Shown: positions 17,176-27,204, numbered from the stretch's first letter. The stretch is 40,657 nucleotides of DNA from Gammaproteobacteria bacterium (GCA_025356635.1 JANXRY010000048.1:1-40657); one strand, 5' to 3'. Numbers and translations are program-made. The notes: generated by a model not told the origin, from the sequence alone.

Positions 17176-17505
17176 CTAGACGATCTCGATCAGCAGTTCA
17201 CCATTCTCCAGTGACTGAATCACGGCGGGCAGAATCGTTCCCAGGGCATCCAGCAAGGTAGCCCGGCGGGAGTTGCCCAATCGAACCCAGAGGACAGTCG
17301 GCCCTTCGCTCTTGGCAAGTCGCAGGGTGACGAAATCCTCGTCCTTGGTCACGATAGCAGCACGGATTTCGGCTGCGTAATTCTAGATTTCCAGATCGCC
17401 AGCCCGCCCTAGGCCGATGTCGAATACATGGGACGCTTCGTGCCCGTGTTCGGTCAGCCAGCGCGCCAGTGCGGGCGGCAGCTGGGCATCGACCAGAAAC
17501 CGCAT
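17176..17505 (-). pseudogene. DUF5615 PIN-like toxin, interrupted by an in-frame amber codon
   Basis: From ATG 17505 to TAG 17176 one frame runs 110 codons with a single internal TAG at 17385-17383 (codon 41). Before it: MRFLVDAQLPPALARWLTEH, then FDIGLGRAGDLEI. After it: NYAAEIRAAIVTKDEDFVTL, then PTVLWVRLGN, then ENGELLIEIV. This is the complete DUF5615 family pattern (PIN-like fold, DAQLPP and TKDEDF acidic residues). The family residue at the stop is usually Trp in the IW-x-YA context, so TGG to TAG is the likely mutation. The gene is either dead or needs amber suppression. It shares one base with the DUF433 stop (TGATG). Confidence 0.85.
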
Positions 17506-17729
17506 CAGGCGACACGCAGGATCGGGTGATCGCTTTGCGCCGCAGCATACTCAAGGGCAGCGGTAATATCAGCCGCTTCGAGATAGGGGTAATCCTGCAG
17601 GATTTCGTCACGACTTGCGCCGGCCGCGAGCAGGTCAAGTACGTCCTTGACGCGCACGCGAAACCCCCGCAGGGAAGGTCTGCCCCCGAACTGGTTCGGA
17701 TCGAAGGTGATGCGATGCAATTCGCTCAT
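17505..17729 (-). CDS. DUF433 antitoxin-like protein
   Basis: 74 aa with GGGAGG just before the ATG. The sequence ITFDPNQFGGRPSLRGFRVR, then VKDVLDLLAAGASRDEILQD, then YPYLEAADITAALEYAA is the DUF433 domain, a small helix-turn-helix protein that regularly precedes a DUF5615 or other PIN-like toxin. It lies directly downstream of, and in the same direction as, the intact tRNA-Asn, 51 bases from the tRNA 3' end. No separate sigma70 promoter is obvious in that gap, so read-through from the tRNA promoter is possible. Confidence 0.85.
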   Translation of the reverse strand: MSELHRITFDPNQFGGRPSLRGFRVRVKDVLDLLAAGASRDEILQDYPYLEAADITAALEYAAAQSDHPILRVA

Positions 17730-17750
17730 TGCCGCCTCCCGACCGGGATG

Positions 17751-17772
17751 AGACCTGTGTCGTTGCAGGTCT
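17751..17772 (-). promoter_or_regulatory. Inverted repeat between tRNA-Asn and DUF433 gene
   Basis: Perfect 7-bp arms AGACCTG / CAGGTCT around 8 bases. It lacks a T tract, so it is more likely an operator, or a hairpin defining the tRNA precursor 3' end, than a terminator. Confidence 0.5.
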
Positions 17773-17780
17773 GGGGATAC

Positions 17781-17857
17781 TGGCGCCCGAAGTTGGACTC
17801 GAACCAACGACCCCCTGATTAACAGTCAAGTGCTCTAACCGGCTGAGCTATTCGGGC
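17781..17857 (-). tRNA. tRNA-Asn(GTT)
   Basis: 77 bases fold as a full cloverleaf: acceptor GCCCGAA pairs with TTCGGGC, D arm GCTC/GAGC, anticodon stem CTTGA/TCAGG with loop CTGTTAA, five-base variable loop, T arm GTTGG/CCAAC with TTCGAGT, then G and an encoded CCA. Anticodon GTT reads Asn. Partial copies of its 3' part lie at 17141 and 16308. Confidence 0.95.
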
Positions 17858-17898
17858 GGGACGCGCATTTTCGGGCTTTGCGGCGGGGGCGTCAACTT

Positions 17899-18435
17899 TT
17901 AACCCGCACAGGTTGCGGCGATGGCGGCTTCGGTCGGCACACCTTCACGCAGTCGGCCGGCATTGCTGAGCACCAGCGATACCGCCCGGGCTGCGCCGCG
18001 GCCGTCACACAGGGTGAAACTGACATTACTGCCGGCATTGCCGCCGTTACCCTGGAAGACGATCCGGGTCCGGCCGACGGTGCTGCGCAGGTGGACCTTG
18101 CCAGCCAGCGGGCCTTGCTGTTGAAGGAGGCGTTCGTCCGGATCGTGGTGGCGGTCGGCGTTCGGGTCGATGAATACGATCCAGCCCGCGCTCCAGTCTT
18201 CGCTATCAGAGCACTGCACGCCATCCAGGCTTGGGCAGAGCACCGTGCGCTGGCTGGTCAGCGCCGCTCGTGTCGAGGCCGTTGTCAGGCCGGACAGCAA
18301 CTCGCTTCGTGCATTGCAGGCGCGGGCGGCCTCCAGGCCGTTGCTGGCAGCGGGCAGGGCGATGCCGAACAGCAATGCGGCAATCGCCATCGCGATCAGG
18401 CATTCGAGCAAGGTGAATCCACGGGCGATGGGCAT
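17899..18435 (-). CDS. FimT/GspH-like pseudopilin (second copy)
   Basis: 178 aa with a leader MPIARGFTLLECLIAMAIAA, cleavage at G/F and Glu5. The region ARACNARSELLSGLTTASTR, then LCPSLDGVQCSDSEDWSAGW, then IVFIDPNADRHHDPDERLL matches the GspH domain, in which W-x-x-G-W-x-V-F-x-D-x-N is typical. GGAG sits upstream of ATG 18435. It is unrelated in detail to the FimT at 10268, so it is not a recent duplicate. It is separated from the main minor pilin operon by the tRNA-Asn island and ends 41 bases from the tRNA 5' end. Confidence 0.82.
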   Translation of the reverse strand: MPIARGFTLLECLIAMAIAALLFGIALPAASNGLEAARACNARSELLSGLTTASTRAALTSQRTVLCPSLDGVQCSDSEDWSAGWIVFIDPNADRHHDPDERLLQQQGPLAGKVHLRSTVGRTRIVFQGNGGNAGSNVSFTLCDGRGAARAVSLVLSNAGRLREGVPTEAAIAATCAG

Positions 18436-18551
18436 GGCAGGTCTCCGGTCGGGTGTAGACACGATGGCTTGCGGTGCGAGCGCGTTCTATCCGTAAGCGG
18501 CTGAAGCCATGGTGGGAAAATCCTGACGGCAGCCGAAAAACCGGGGCGGTC

Positions 18552-18557
18552 TATACT
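18552..18557 (+). promoter_or_regulatory. Candidate -10 box for uvrB
   Basis: TATACT lies 25 bases before the uvrB ATG. A CTGACG at 18523-18528 is too far upstream (23-base gap) to be a normal -35. No LexA-type palindrome is visible in this gap. Confidence 0.3.
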
Positions 18558-18582
18558 GGCCGATTGAATCCCGCCGTCCTGT

Positions 18583-20598
<2,016 letters not shown>

Positions 20599-20643
20599 AG
20601 TTGCCCGAAAACGGCCCCTGCCGTACAATTCGCCTCCCCTCGG

Positions 20644-20718
20644 GGGCGGTTAGCTCAGCGGTAGAGCACTACCTTGACATGGTAGGGGTCACAGGTTCGA
20701 AACCTGTACCGCCCACCA
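20644..20718 (+). tRNA. tRNA-Val(GAC)
   Basis: 75-base cloverleaf: GGGCGGT/ACCGCCC acceptor, GCTC/GAGC D stem, CTACC/GGTAG anticodon stem with TTGACAT loop, ACAGG/CCTGT T stem with TTCGAAA, discriminator A and encoded CCA. Anticodon GAC reads Val. Confidence 0.95.
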
Positions 20719-20803
20719 TCCCGCCGGACATCTTCCGGTTCGGATGGTCAAAACTGGCGTCAATGCGGGTAGATTGTCGGGAACCCAGCCCCGGACCGCG
20801 ATC

Positions 20804-21280
20804 ATGCGCCGCCAAATCAAATCCCTGACTATCGCCTTTATTGTTCTGGCGCTCGCGGCTTGTGGCCGCGATGCGACCCCCGTCGCGGCAAATGCGCCGG
20901 CCGGTTCGGGATCCGCGCCGCCCAAGGAAGAGCACGTCGACGTGGGGCAAATGAAGATCGACAGCGGCGCCAGCGTCAATCTGCCAGCGGATTTCCCGGC
21001 CGATATCCCGCTGCCGCCGGACGCCAAGCTGACCGACGCGATCAGCATGGGCAAGATCTACATCGTCTCCTTCACCGTGCCGACCGATCCCAACGCCACG
21101 TTTGCGACGCTGCTGCCACTTTACGTAGCGCAGGGTTGGAAGAACTATTCGCGCGTCAACGGCCAACCTGTGATGTCCACCGACGGTTACGAGAAGGACG
21201 GTCGCAAGCTGGTTTATACCGTCGTCGCCGATGGAACCGGCAGCAAGGTGAACCTGCGCCAATACCCGAAAGCGGAATAA
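20804..21280 (+). CDS. Hypothetical lipoprotein
   Basis: 158 aa. The N-terminus MRRQIKSLTIAFIVLALAAC is a lipoprotein signal peptide with the modified Cys at residue 20, so the protein should be membrane-anchored in the periplasm. A Pro/Ala/Gly linker is followed by a compact domain with NLPADFPADIPLPPDAKLTD, then IVSFTVPTDPNATFATLLPL, then YTVVADGTGSKVNLRQY. The domain resembles a conserved but uncharacterised periplasmic module; no function can be assigned. ATG 20804 was chosen because it gives the signal peptide; an upstream GTG at 20744 would bury it. Confidence 0.7.
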   Translation: MRRQIKSLTIAFIVLALAACGRDATPVAANAPAGSGSAPPKEEHVDVGQMKIDSGASVNLPADFPADIPLPPDAKLTDAISMGKIYIVSFTVPTDPNATFATLLPLYVAQGWKNYSRVNGQPVMSTDGYEKDGRKLVYTVVADGTGSKVNLRQYPKAE

Positions 21281-21290
21281 CCGTCTATTC

Positions 21291-22022
21291 CTACGGCCGC
21301 AGTCGCTGCTCGTGCAGTCGCTCGTAAACCGGCCGGCAGGCGTCGGCGACGCGCGCGGCTTCGCCGTCGAGGTGCACGTCGCGCGCCTGCCAGGGCTCGA
21401 AGCCGGTCGACTTCCAGACCGCGTCGTACCAGTGCGGCGCCCAGATGCCATCGCTGTCGCGCGGACCGGCTGGCCAGTGCAGCATGCGTTCGCTGAATTC
21501 GATACCCAGCCACGCGCAGAGCATCCGCAAGTGCGCCTCCGGCGCGCGCAGGAAATCGCCGGAATCGATGATGGGCGGCGCGCTGCCGCTACGTTCGAAT
21601 ATTTCATCGAACAGCCGGCCCTGTTGAAGCAGGCCGATATCTTCCGGAGTCAGCGTAGCGCGCGACTTCAGGTACGAACTCACTACCTCGGTCGGATCGC
21701 GGATCAGCAAGACGTTGCGCAAGTCGTGGATCCAGTCATGCGCCATGGCAGGCAGCAAATGATGACTCATGTGCTTCTGGTACCAGAGCGGCTGCGCATC
21801 GGGAATCGGCCCGGTCAACGCGGTCGCGACGCGTCGCCAATCGGTTTCGCCGGCGGCAATCACTTCTTCGCGACCGGGATGGTCCAGGCCGGTGGCGGCG
21901 AGGTAGGCGGCATATAAAGGCTCGTCGGAGACTGTGCAATCGCCGCGGTTTTCCCAGGCGCGCATCATCGCCGTGGAGATATTGCGCGGCCCGCTCCACA
22001 TCGCGATCCGCATGCCGGTCAC
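21291..22022 (-). CDS. Sulfotransferase-like protein
   Basis: 243 aa from a GTG overlapping the upstream stop (GTGA); an ATG at 22013 is also possible. The first strand and loop, RIAMWSGPRNISTAMMRAW, is the 5'-phosphosulfate-binding P-loop of PAPS sulfotransferases. The second motif LLIRDPTEVVSSYLKSR is the 3'-phosphate-binding segment. Substrate is unknown. It is coupled to the class IV aminotransferase, an arrangement that suggests both act on the same amino-acid-derived metabolite. Confidence 0.75.
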   Translation of the reverse strand: MTGMRIAMWSGPRNISTAMMRAWENRGDCTVSDEPLYAAYLAATGLDHPGREEVIAAGETDWRRVATALTGPIPDAQPLWYQKHMSHHLLPAMAHDWIHDLRNVLLIRDPTEVVSSYLKSRATLTPEDIGLLQQGRLFDEIFERSGSAPPIIDSGDFLRAPEAHLRMLCAWLGIEFSERMLHWPAGPRDSDGIWAPHWYDAVWKSTGFEPWQARDVHLDGEAARVADACRPVYERLHEQRLRP

Positions 22023-22954
22023 GCCAGCAGCATCCCGCTGCGGAACAGCACGTCGCGTTGCACGAGTTCCCGATACAGGCCTTGCAAGCGCGTTACCATC
22101 GGCCCGGGCACGCCGTCGCCGATGTTGCGGCCGTCGATCATCCGCACCGGCACCACACCAGCAAACGTGCCGGTGACGAAGGCTTCCTCGGCCGAATAGA
22201 CCTCGGTCAGGCTGAAGTTCTTCTCGAAGGCCGGGATGCCGGCTTCACGGCAGACTTTCAGAACGTTGGCGCGGGTGATGCCACCGAGGCAGTAGTCGCC
22301 GCTCGATGTCCAGACTTCGCCGCGACGGACGATGAAGAAATGGGTCGAGTTGCAGGTGGCGACAAAGCCGTGCGGGTCGAGCATCAAGGCTTCGTCGGCG
22401 CCGGCGGTGTAGGCCTGGATACAGGCAGTGATGCAGTTGAGCTTGCTGTGGCTATTGAGCTTGGGATCCTGCACATCCGGAAAGCCGCGGCGCACGTGCA
22501 CGGTGAACAGGCTCAGGCCGGTGGCGAGGGTTTCCGGCTTGGCGAGCTTGAATTCCGGAATGACGACGACGGTAGCCGGCCCAATGGTTACGCGTGGATC
22601 CTGGTAGGGCGTGCGCTTGACCCCACGCGTCACCATCAGGCGGATATGCACGCCATCTTCCATGCCATTGGCGGCGAGGGTGTCGTAGATAGCACGGGTC
22701 AAACCGGCGCGATCCAGGCCGATGTCCAAAGCGATCGCCTTGGCGCCTTCGAACAGGCGATCGAGGTGGGCGTCGAGAAACAATGGCTGGCCACCGGCTA
22801 CGCGCAGGCCTTCCCAGACACCGTCGCCGAGCACGAAGCCGCTGTCGAACACCGAGACCGTGGCCTCGGCGCGTGGCTTGAGCGCGCCGTTGATCCAGAT
22901 CCGGATGCCGGCGTTGCGTGGGTCGTCGTGGAATTCGTGGATGCTCTGGGCCAT
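22019..22954 (-). CDS. Class IV aminotransferase (branched-chain/D-amino-acid type)
   Basis: 311 aa with a GGAGA ribosome site. It is a fold-type IV PLP enzyme: VSVFDSGFVLGDGVWEGLRV at the start, the catalytic Lys in NSHSKLNCI, and the phosphate-binding LGGITRANVL. Members include IlvE (branched-chain amino acids), D-alanine transaminase and 4-amino-4-deoxychorismate lyase. The GDGVWEGLR and YSAEEAFVTGTFAGVVPV segments favour an aminotransferase over the lyase, but substrate cannot be fixed. It is co-transcribed with the sulfotransferase-like gene and divergent from the GT39-like gene. Confidence 0.82.
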   Translation of the reverse strand: MAQSIHEFHDDPRNAGIRIWINGALKPRAEATVSVFDSGFVLGDGVWEGLRVAGGQPLFLDAHLDRLFEGAKAIALDIGLDRAGLTRAIYDTLAANGMEDGVHIRLMVTRGVKRTPYQDPRVTIGPATVVVIPEFKLAKPETLATGLSLFTVHVRRGFPDVQDPKLNSHSKLNCITACIQAYTAGADEALMLDPHGFVATCNSTHFFIVRRGEVWTSSGDYCLGGITRANVLKVCREAGIPAFEKNFSLTEVYSAEEAFVTGTFAGVVPVRMIDGRNIGDGVPGPMVTRLQGLYRELVQRDVLFRSGMLLA

Positions 22955-23013
22955 GCATGGTCTCCGATGGTTGGCTGCTAGTATCTGCGAACTGGTCCCG
23001 TCAGGTGGCGTTC

Positions 23014-24471
23014 GTGGCTCGACAAGGCGACGGTGGATTCAAGTTCGCAGATGTTCTCATGTACGGTGCGATGGCGGTTGCCGCCGCCGGGCTGTTCGCC
23101 GTTGCCGCCCGCGGCGACCTTTGGCTGGACGAGATATGGTCTCTGGATTTCGCGCGCGACGCGCATTCTGCGTGGGACGTCTTCACGCACATCCACCACG
23201 ACAATAATCACCCGCTGAACACGCTATATCTGTACTGGCTGAAGGGAAATCATTCGAGCATCGAGTACCGGCTGCTGTCCATCCTGTCCGGCGTCGGATC
23301 CGTGCTTCTGGTCGGACGGATTGCCCAACGGCAATGGGGCAGGGCCGAAGCCCGATTGGCGATGCCGTTCCTAGCGATCTGTTACCCGCTGCTGCTCTAT
23401 TTCTCGGAGGCCAGGGGCTACGCCCTGGCGGTTTTCTGCGCGCTGCTCGCCTATTCCTTCTGGAGAAAGTGGCTGCAAGAGAATCGAATCGCCACTGCCC
23501 TGGCGTTCTGGCTGGCATCGGCCGCGGGTCTACTTGCGCACGCCTCCTTCGTCATCGCCTCGATCGCCTTTGTGTTTGGCCATGCGATCGAACGATTTGA
23601 GGCGACCGGAAGGCCAGGCGATGCGATCGCCTCGGTGGCCAAACTCCATGCTGTGCCGCTGGCGGTCGCGGGCGCGTGGTATTTCTATTTCCTCCGAACT
23701 ATGACGATCGGCGGAGGCGATCCAAGCAGTGGTTTCGAAGTGGTCGGCACGGCCTGTTCATACCTGGTCGGGCTTCCGGACACGCCGATTTACAGGCTTC
23801 TCGCAATCGTAGTGTTATTGGCGTTCGTCGTCCTCGAGTCGCTGTCGCTGCGGCGCGCCCGGGATGGGCAGTGGACTTTCCTGTTAGGCATCACCATCTT
23901 GGCGCCCGCGATCGCACTCGCCGCCAGCGCATCGGACGACCTGTATTTCCGCTATTTCCTGATCAGCTTCCCGTTCGTCGTGCTCTTTTTCGCACACGCC
24001 TCGTGCGTCGCCTGGCGCTCGTGGCCGCACCAATGGCGGTGGCTGGCGCTGGCCGCATTGCTGGTCGGTGCCGCCGGCCACCTGTCACGGGACATCAGCC
24101 TGCTGCGAAACGGGCGCGGCCAGTATTCCGAGGCCTTGAGTTTCATCCTTGTTCATTCCGAACCAGGTCGAGTGGTCATCGCATCCGACCATGATTTTCG
24201 CAATTCGACGGTGATTGAATTCTTTGCGCCACGTTTGCCCGATGGTGGGCGCCTGGTCTACGTCGATCAAGAGCAATGGTTTGAAGCCAAGCCTGAGTGG
24301 TTGCTGTTTCACAGTCAGGACCTGCATTACCGGCCGATGCCGGCCTTCGCCGTTCGTGGCGTGGGCGTGTACACCTTGCTTCGGATATTTCCGTACTCCG
24401 GCGTTTCCGGCTGGAGCTGGTACCTGTATCGCCGCACGGGTTCCGCTCCGGCCGCCGCGAACGTTCGCTAA
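23014..24471 (+). CDS. Polytopic membrane glycosyltransferase, GT39/ArnT-like
   Basis: About 485 aa with roughly ten hydrophobic segments. After the first segment comes DLWLDEIWSLDFAR, with the acidic pair in the first periplasmic loop that is catalytic in PMT/ArnT-type (GT-C) enzymes. It is followed by HHDNNHPLNTLYLYWLKGN, the second conserved loop. These enzymes move a sugar from a polyprenyl carrier to lipid or protein at the periplasmic face. The start is uncertain: GTG 23014 is favoured since AGGTGG lies 5 bases upstream, but GTG 23005, ATG 22957 and ATG 23059 are in frame. Confidence 0.7.
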   Translation: MARQGDGGFKFADVLMYGAMAVAAAGLFAVAARGDLWLDEIWSLDFARDAHSAWDVFTHIHHDNNHPLNTLYLYWLKGNHSSIEYRLLSILSGVGSVLLVGRIAQRQWGRAEARLAMPFLAICYPLLLYFSEARGYALAVFCALLAYSFWRKWLQENRIATALAFWLASAAGLLAHASFVIASIAFVFGHAIERFEATGRPGDAIASVAKLHAVPLAVAGAWYFYFLRTMTIGGGDPSSGFEVVGTACSYLVGLPDTPIYRLLAIVVLLAFVVLESLSLRRARDGQWTFLLGITILAPAIALAASASDDLYFRYFLISFPFVVLFFAHASCVAWRSWPHQWRWLALAALLVGAAGHLSRDISLLRNGRGQYSEALSFILVHSEPGRVVIASDHDFRNSTVIEFFAPRLPDGGRLVYVDQEQWFEAKPEWLLFHSQDLHYRPMPAFAVRGVGVYTLLRIFPYSGVSGWSWYLYRRTGSAPAAANVR

Positions 24472-24485
24472 CTGCCCTGTTTTCA

Positions 24486-24514
24486 TTGACTTATCCGGGC
24501 AAAAGCCCTAGTTT
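24486..24514 (+). promoter_or_regulatory. Candidate thrS promoter
   Basis: TTGACT (24486-24491), a 17-base gap and TAGTTT lie 170 bases before thrS. It is a weak match but the only reasonable pair in the 216-base gap upstream of the leader terminator. Confidence 0.3.
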
Positions 24515-24571
24515 GGCGGCATCGAATCCAGTGGCAAGGTGGCGACGGGAAACCGGCGCTCAGCGTGCGAC

Positions 24572-24592
24572 ATGAGCACTACCCCGATCTGA
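24572..24592 (+). promoter_or_regulatory. Possible leader peptide MSTTPI upstream of thrS
   Basis: A six-codon frame, ATG AGC ACT ACC CCG ATC TGA, has two adjacent Thr codons and ends 30 bases before the terminator in the thrS leader. No good ribosome site is visible, so translation is unproven. Confidence 0.35.
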
Positions 24593-24621
24593 CCTCGATT
24601 CCCCAGGCCCCGCGAGTAACG

Positions 24622-24644
24622 AGGACGCCTGGCGTCCTTTTTTT
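24622..24644 (+). terminator. Terminator/attenuator inside the thrS leader
   Basis: AGGACG, a CCTGG loop and CGTCCT are followed by a run ending in seven Ts. It sits only 43 bases before the thrS ATG, too close for a promoter to fit behind it comfortably, so transcripts reaching thrS probably must pass it. An upstream CCAGGC (24603-24608) can pair with GCCTGG (24627-24632) and compete. It could also simply end the GT39-like gene transcript. Confidence 0.75.
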
Positions 24645-24687
24645 CGCCTGTCGCGGCTCCCACCGCTCTTACTTGAAGCCCCATCGC

Positions 24688-26595
24688 ATGCTGAACATTA
24701 CCCTCCCCGACGGCAGCCAACGCCCGTTCGAACATCCCGTTTCCGTGGCCGAAGTCGCCGCGTCGATCGGCCCGGGTCTGGCCAAGGCTGCGCTGGCCGG
24801 CAAGGTCGACGGCAACCTGGTGGACACCAGCTTCCGTATCGAACACGACGTCAAGCTTGAGATCGTCACCGACAAGCACCCGGATGCGTTGGAAGTCATT
24901 CGCCATTCCACCGCGCACTTACTCGCGCAAGCGGTGCAGCGCCTATATCCGAAAGCGCAGGTCACCATCGGCCCGGTCATCGACAACGGTTTCTACTACG
25001 ACTTCGCGGTCGAGCCGCCATTCACCCAGGACGATCTGCCGAAGATCGAAGAGGAAATGGCGAAGATCGTCAAGGAAGCCCATGCGGTTTCCCGCAGTGT
25101 GAAATCGCGCGACGAGGCCGTGGCCTTCTTCAAGAATCTTGGCGAGCACTACAAGGCCGAAATCATCGAGTCGATTCCCGCCACGGAAGACCTCTCGCTG
25201 TATTCGCAAGGTGAGTTCACCGATCTGTGCCGCGGCCCGCATGTGCCCGGCACCGACAAACTGCGCGCGTTCAAGTTGATGAAGGTGGCCGGTGCCTATT
25301 GGCGCGGCGATTCCAACAACCAGATGCTGTCGCGCATCTACGGCACTGCTTGGCTCAGCGACAAGGATCTCAAAGCTCACCTGTTCCAGTTGGAAGAGGC
25401 CGAAAAGCGTGACCATCGCAAGATCGGCAAGACGCTCGACCTGTTCCATCAGCAGGAAGAAGGCCCGGGCATGGTGTTCTGGCACCCCAAGGGCTGGGCG
25501 ATCTGGCAGGTGGTCGAACAATACATGCGCCAGGTCTACAAGGATTCCGGTTACCAGGAAGTGCGTTGCCCGCAGATCCTCGATGTGTCCTTGTGGAAGA
25601 AGTCCGGGCACTGGGACAACTATCAGGACAACATGTTTTTCACCGAATCGGAGAAGCGCACCTATGCGCTGAAGCCGATGAACTGCCCGGGCCACGTGCA
25701 AGTCTACAATTGCGGCCTGCACAGCTATCGTGACTTGCCGATCCGTTACGGCGAATTCGGTGGCTGCCATCGCAACGAACCTTCCGGCGCACTGCACGGC
25801 ATCATGCGGGTGCGCGCCTTCACCCAGGACGATGGCCATATTTTCTGCACCGAGGATCAGGTCGAGGCCGAAGTCACCGCTTTCCATCGCCAGGCAATGA
25901 AGGTCTACGCCGACTTCGGCTTCACCGATCTTGCCGTCAAGCTCGCCTTGCGCCCCGAAAAGCGCATCGGTTCCGATGAGTTCTGGGATCGCACCGAAGA
26001 CATGTTGCGGCGGGCACTGCGCAGCGCCGGCGTGGAATGGACCGAGCTACCGGGCGAGGGTGCTTTCTACGCGCCCAAGATCGAGTACCACTTGAAGGAT
26101 TCGATTGGTCGCGGCTGGCAGGTCGGCACGATGCAGGTTGATTTCATGATGCCCGAGCGCCTGGGCGCCGAGTATGTGGATGAACATTCCGCGCGCAAAC
26201 ACCCGGCGATGCTGCACCGGGCGATCGTCGGCTCGATGGAGCGGTTCATCGGCATCCTGATCGAAAACCATGCTGGCTCACTGCCGACCTGGCTTGCGCC
26301 GGTGCAGGCGGTGGTGATGAACATCACCGGCGCCCAGGTCGATTACGCCGATTCAGTCAGAAATTCCCTTGTGAATCAAGGCTTCCGAGTGGCTGCAGAT
26401 TTGCGCAACGAAAAGATCGGCTATAAGATCCGCGAGCACACGTTGCAGAGGGTTCCCTATCTGCTGGTCATTGGCGACCGCGAGAAGGAGCAGGGGCTGG
26501 TGGCGGTGCGTACCCGTAGTGGCGAAGACCTCGGAACCATGCCGGTCGAGGATTTCCTCGCTAAACTACGCCTAGAATCAACCCCGTCGGCCTGA
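24688..26595 (+). CDS. thrS: Threonine-tRNA ligase
   Basis: 635 aa, normal for ThrRS. Domains in order: TGS ([20 protein letters not shown]), the editing domain ([16 protein letters not shown], then [16 protein letters not shown]), then the class II catalytic core. Motif 1 is around [19 protein letters not shown]. The zinc Cys is in [12 protein letters not shown], motif 2 is in [15 protein letters not shown], and motif 3 is in [18 protein letters not shown]. The C-terminal anticodon-binding domain ends the protein. ATG 24688 was chosen; a longer frame from 24565 would translate the leader terminator. infC follows after 35 bases, the usual gene order. Confidence 0.97.
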   Translation: MLNITLPDGSQRPFEHPVSVAEVAASIGPGLAKAALAGKVDGNLVDTSFRIEHDVKLEIVTDKHPDALEVIRHSTAHLLAQAVQRLYPKAQVTIGPVIDNGFYYDFAVEPPFTQDDLPKIEEEMAKIVKEAHAVSRSVKSRDEAVAFFKNLGEHYKAEIIESIPATEDLSLYSQGEFTDLCRGPHVPGTDKLRAFKLMKVAGAYWRGDSNNQMLSRIYGTAWLSDKDLKAHLFQLEEAEKRDHRKIGKTLDLFHQQEEGPGMVFWHPKGWAIWQVVEQYMRQVYKDSGYQEVRCPQILDVSLWKKSGHWDNYQDNMFFTESEKRTYALKPMNCPGHVQVYNCGLHSYRDLPIRYGEFGGCHRNEPSGALHGIMRVRAFTQDDGHIFCTEDQVEAEVTAFHRQAMKVYADFGFTDLAVKLALRPEKRIGSDEFWDRTEDMLRRALRSAGVEWTELPGEGAFYAPKIEYHLKDSIGRGWQVGTMQVDFMMPERLGAEYVDEHSARKHPAMLHRAIVGSMERFIGILIENHAGSLPTWLAPVQAVVMNITGAQVDYADSVRNSLVNQGFRVAADLRNEKIGYKIREHTLQRVPYLLVIGDREKEQGLVAVRTRSGEDLGTMPVEDFLAKLRLESTPSA

Positions 26596-26630
26596 GTCGG
26601 CGGTTCCCATCCACGTTCGAGGATTCACGC

Positions 26631-27158
26631 ATCAATACGCCAGCGACTGAAAAAGGTAACCGCAAGAACAACGAGATCCGCGTGCCGCGCGTACGCGTGA
26701 TCGGCGCCGACGGAGAAATGGTCGGCATCCTGTCCCGAGAGGAGGCGCTGGCCCTCGCGGATGAATCGGGTATGGACCTGGTCGAGATCCAGCCGACCGC
26801 GGATCCGCCGGTTTGTCGAGTCATGGACTACGGCAAGTTCAAGTTCGAGCTGCAGAAGAAGGCCAATGCGGCCAAGAAGAAGCAGAAGGTCGTCGAGATC
26901 AAGGAACTCAAGTTCCGCCCGACCACCGACGATGGCGACTACCACATCAAGTTGCGCAACCTGCGCCGCTTCCTGGAAGAGGGCGACAAGGTCAAGGTCA
27001 ACATCCGCTTCAAGGGTCGCGAGATGTCGCACCAGGAACTCGGCCTGGAAATGGCCAAGCGCATCGAGACCGACCTGGCCGATGAAGTGGTGATCGAACA
27101 GCGCCCCCGTCTGGAAGGCCGGCAGATGATCATGATGATCGCGCCGAAGAAGAAGTAA
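26631..27158 (+). CDS. infC: Translation initiation factor IF-3, with ATC start codon
   Basis: 175 aa from a non-standard ATC at 26631, preceded by GAGGA. No ATG, GTG or TTG gives the conserved N-terminal domain: the next plausible starts fall inside [19 protein letters not shown]. The N-terminal domain continues to [20 protein letters not shown], the C-terminal domain from [22 protein letters not shown]-3 checks start-codon pairing on the 30S subunit and, in E. coli, represses its own AUU-started mRNA; an ATC start should allow the same autocontrol. It lies between thrS and rpmI. Confidence 0.93.
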   Translation: MNTPATEKGNRKNNEIRVPRVRVIGADGEMVGILSREEALALADESGMDLVEIQPTADPPVCRVMDYGKFKFELQKKANAAKKKQKVVEIKELKFRPTTDDGDYHIKLRNLRRFLEEGDKVKVNIRFKGREMSHQELGLEMAKRIETDLADEVVIEQRPRLEGRQMIMMIAPKKK

Positions 27159-27204
27159 GCAGCGCCTGCTTCCTAAGTCCCCGATTTTCCTGCATAATTG
27201 CCGG

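Noticed and set aside
18464-18582. LexA/SOS box upstream of uvrB
   Set aside because: No matching palindrome for either the E. coli or the Xanthomonas-type LexA site was found.
24565-24687. Extended thrS start giving 41 extra N-terminal residues
   Set aside because: It would translate through the leader terminator and precede the conserved TGS domain start; ATG 24688 fits the family.
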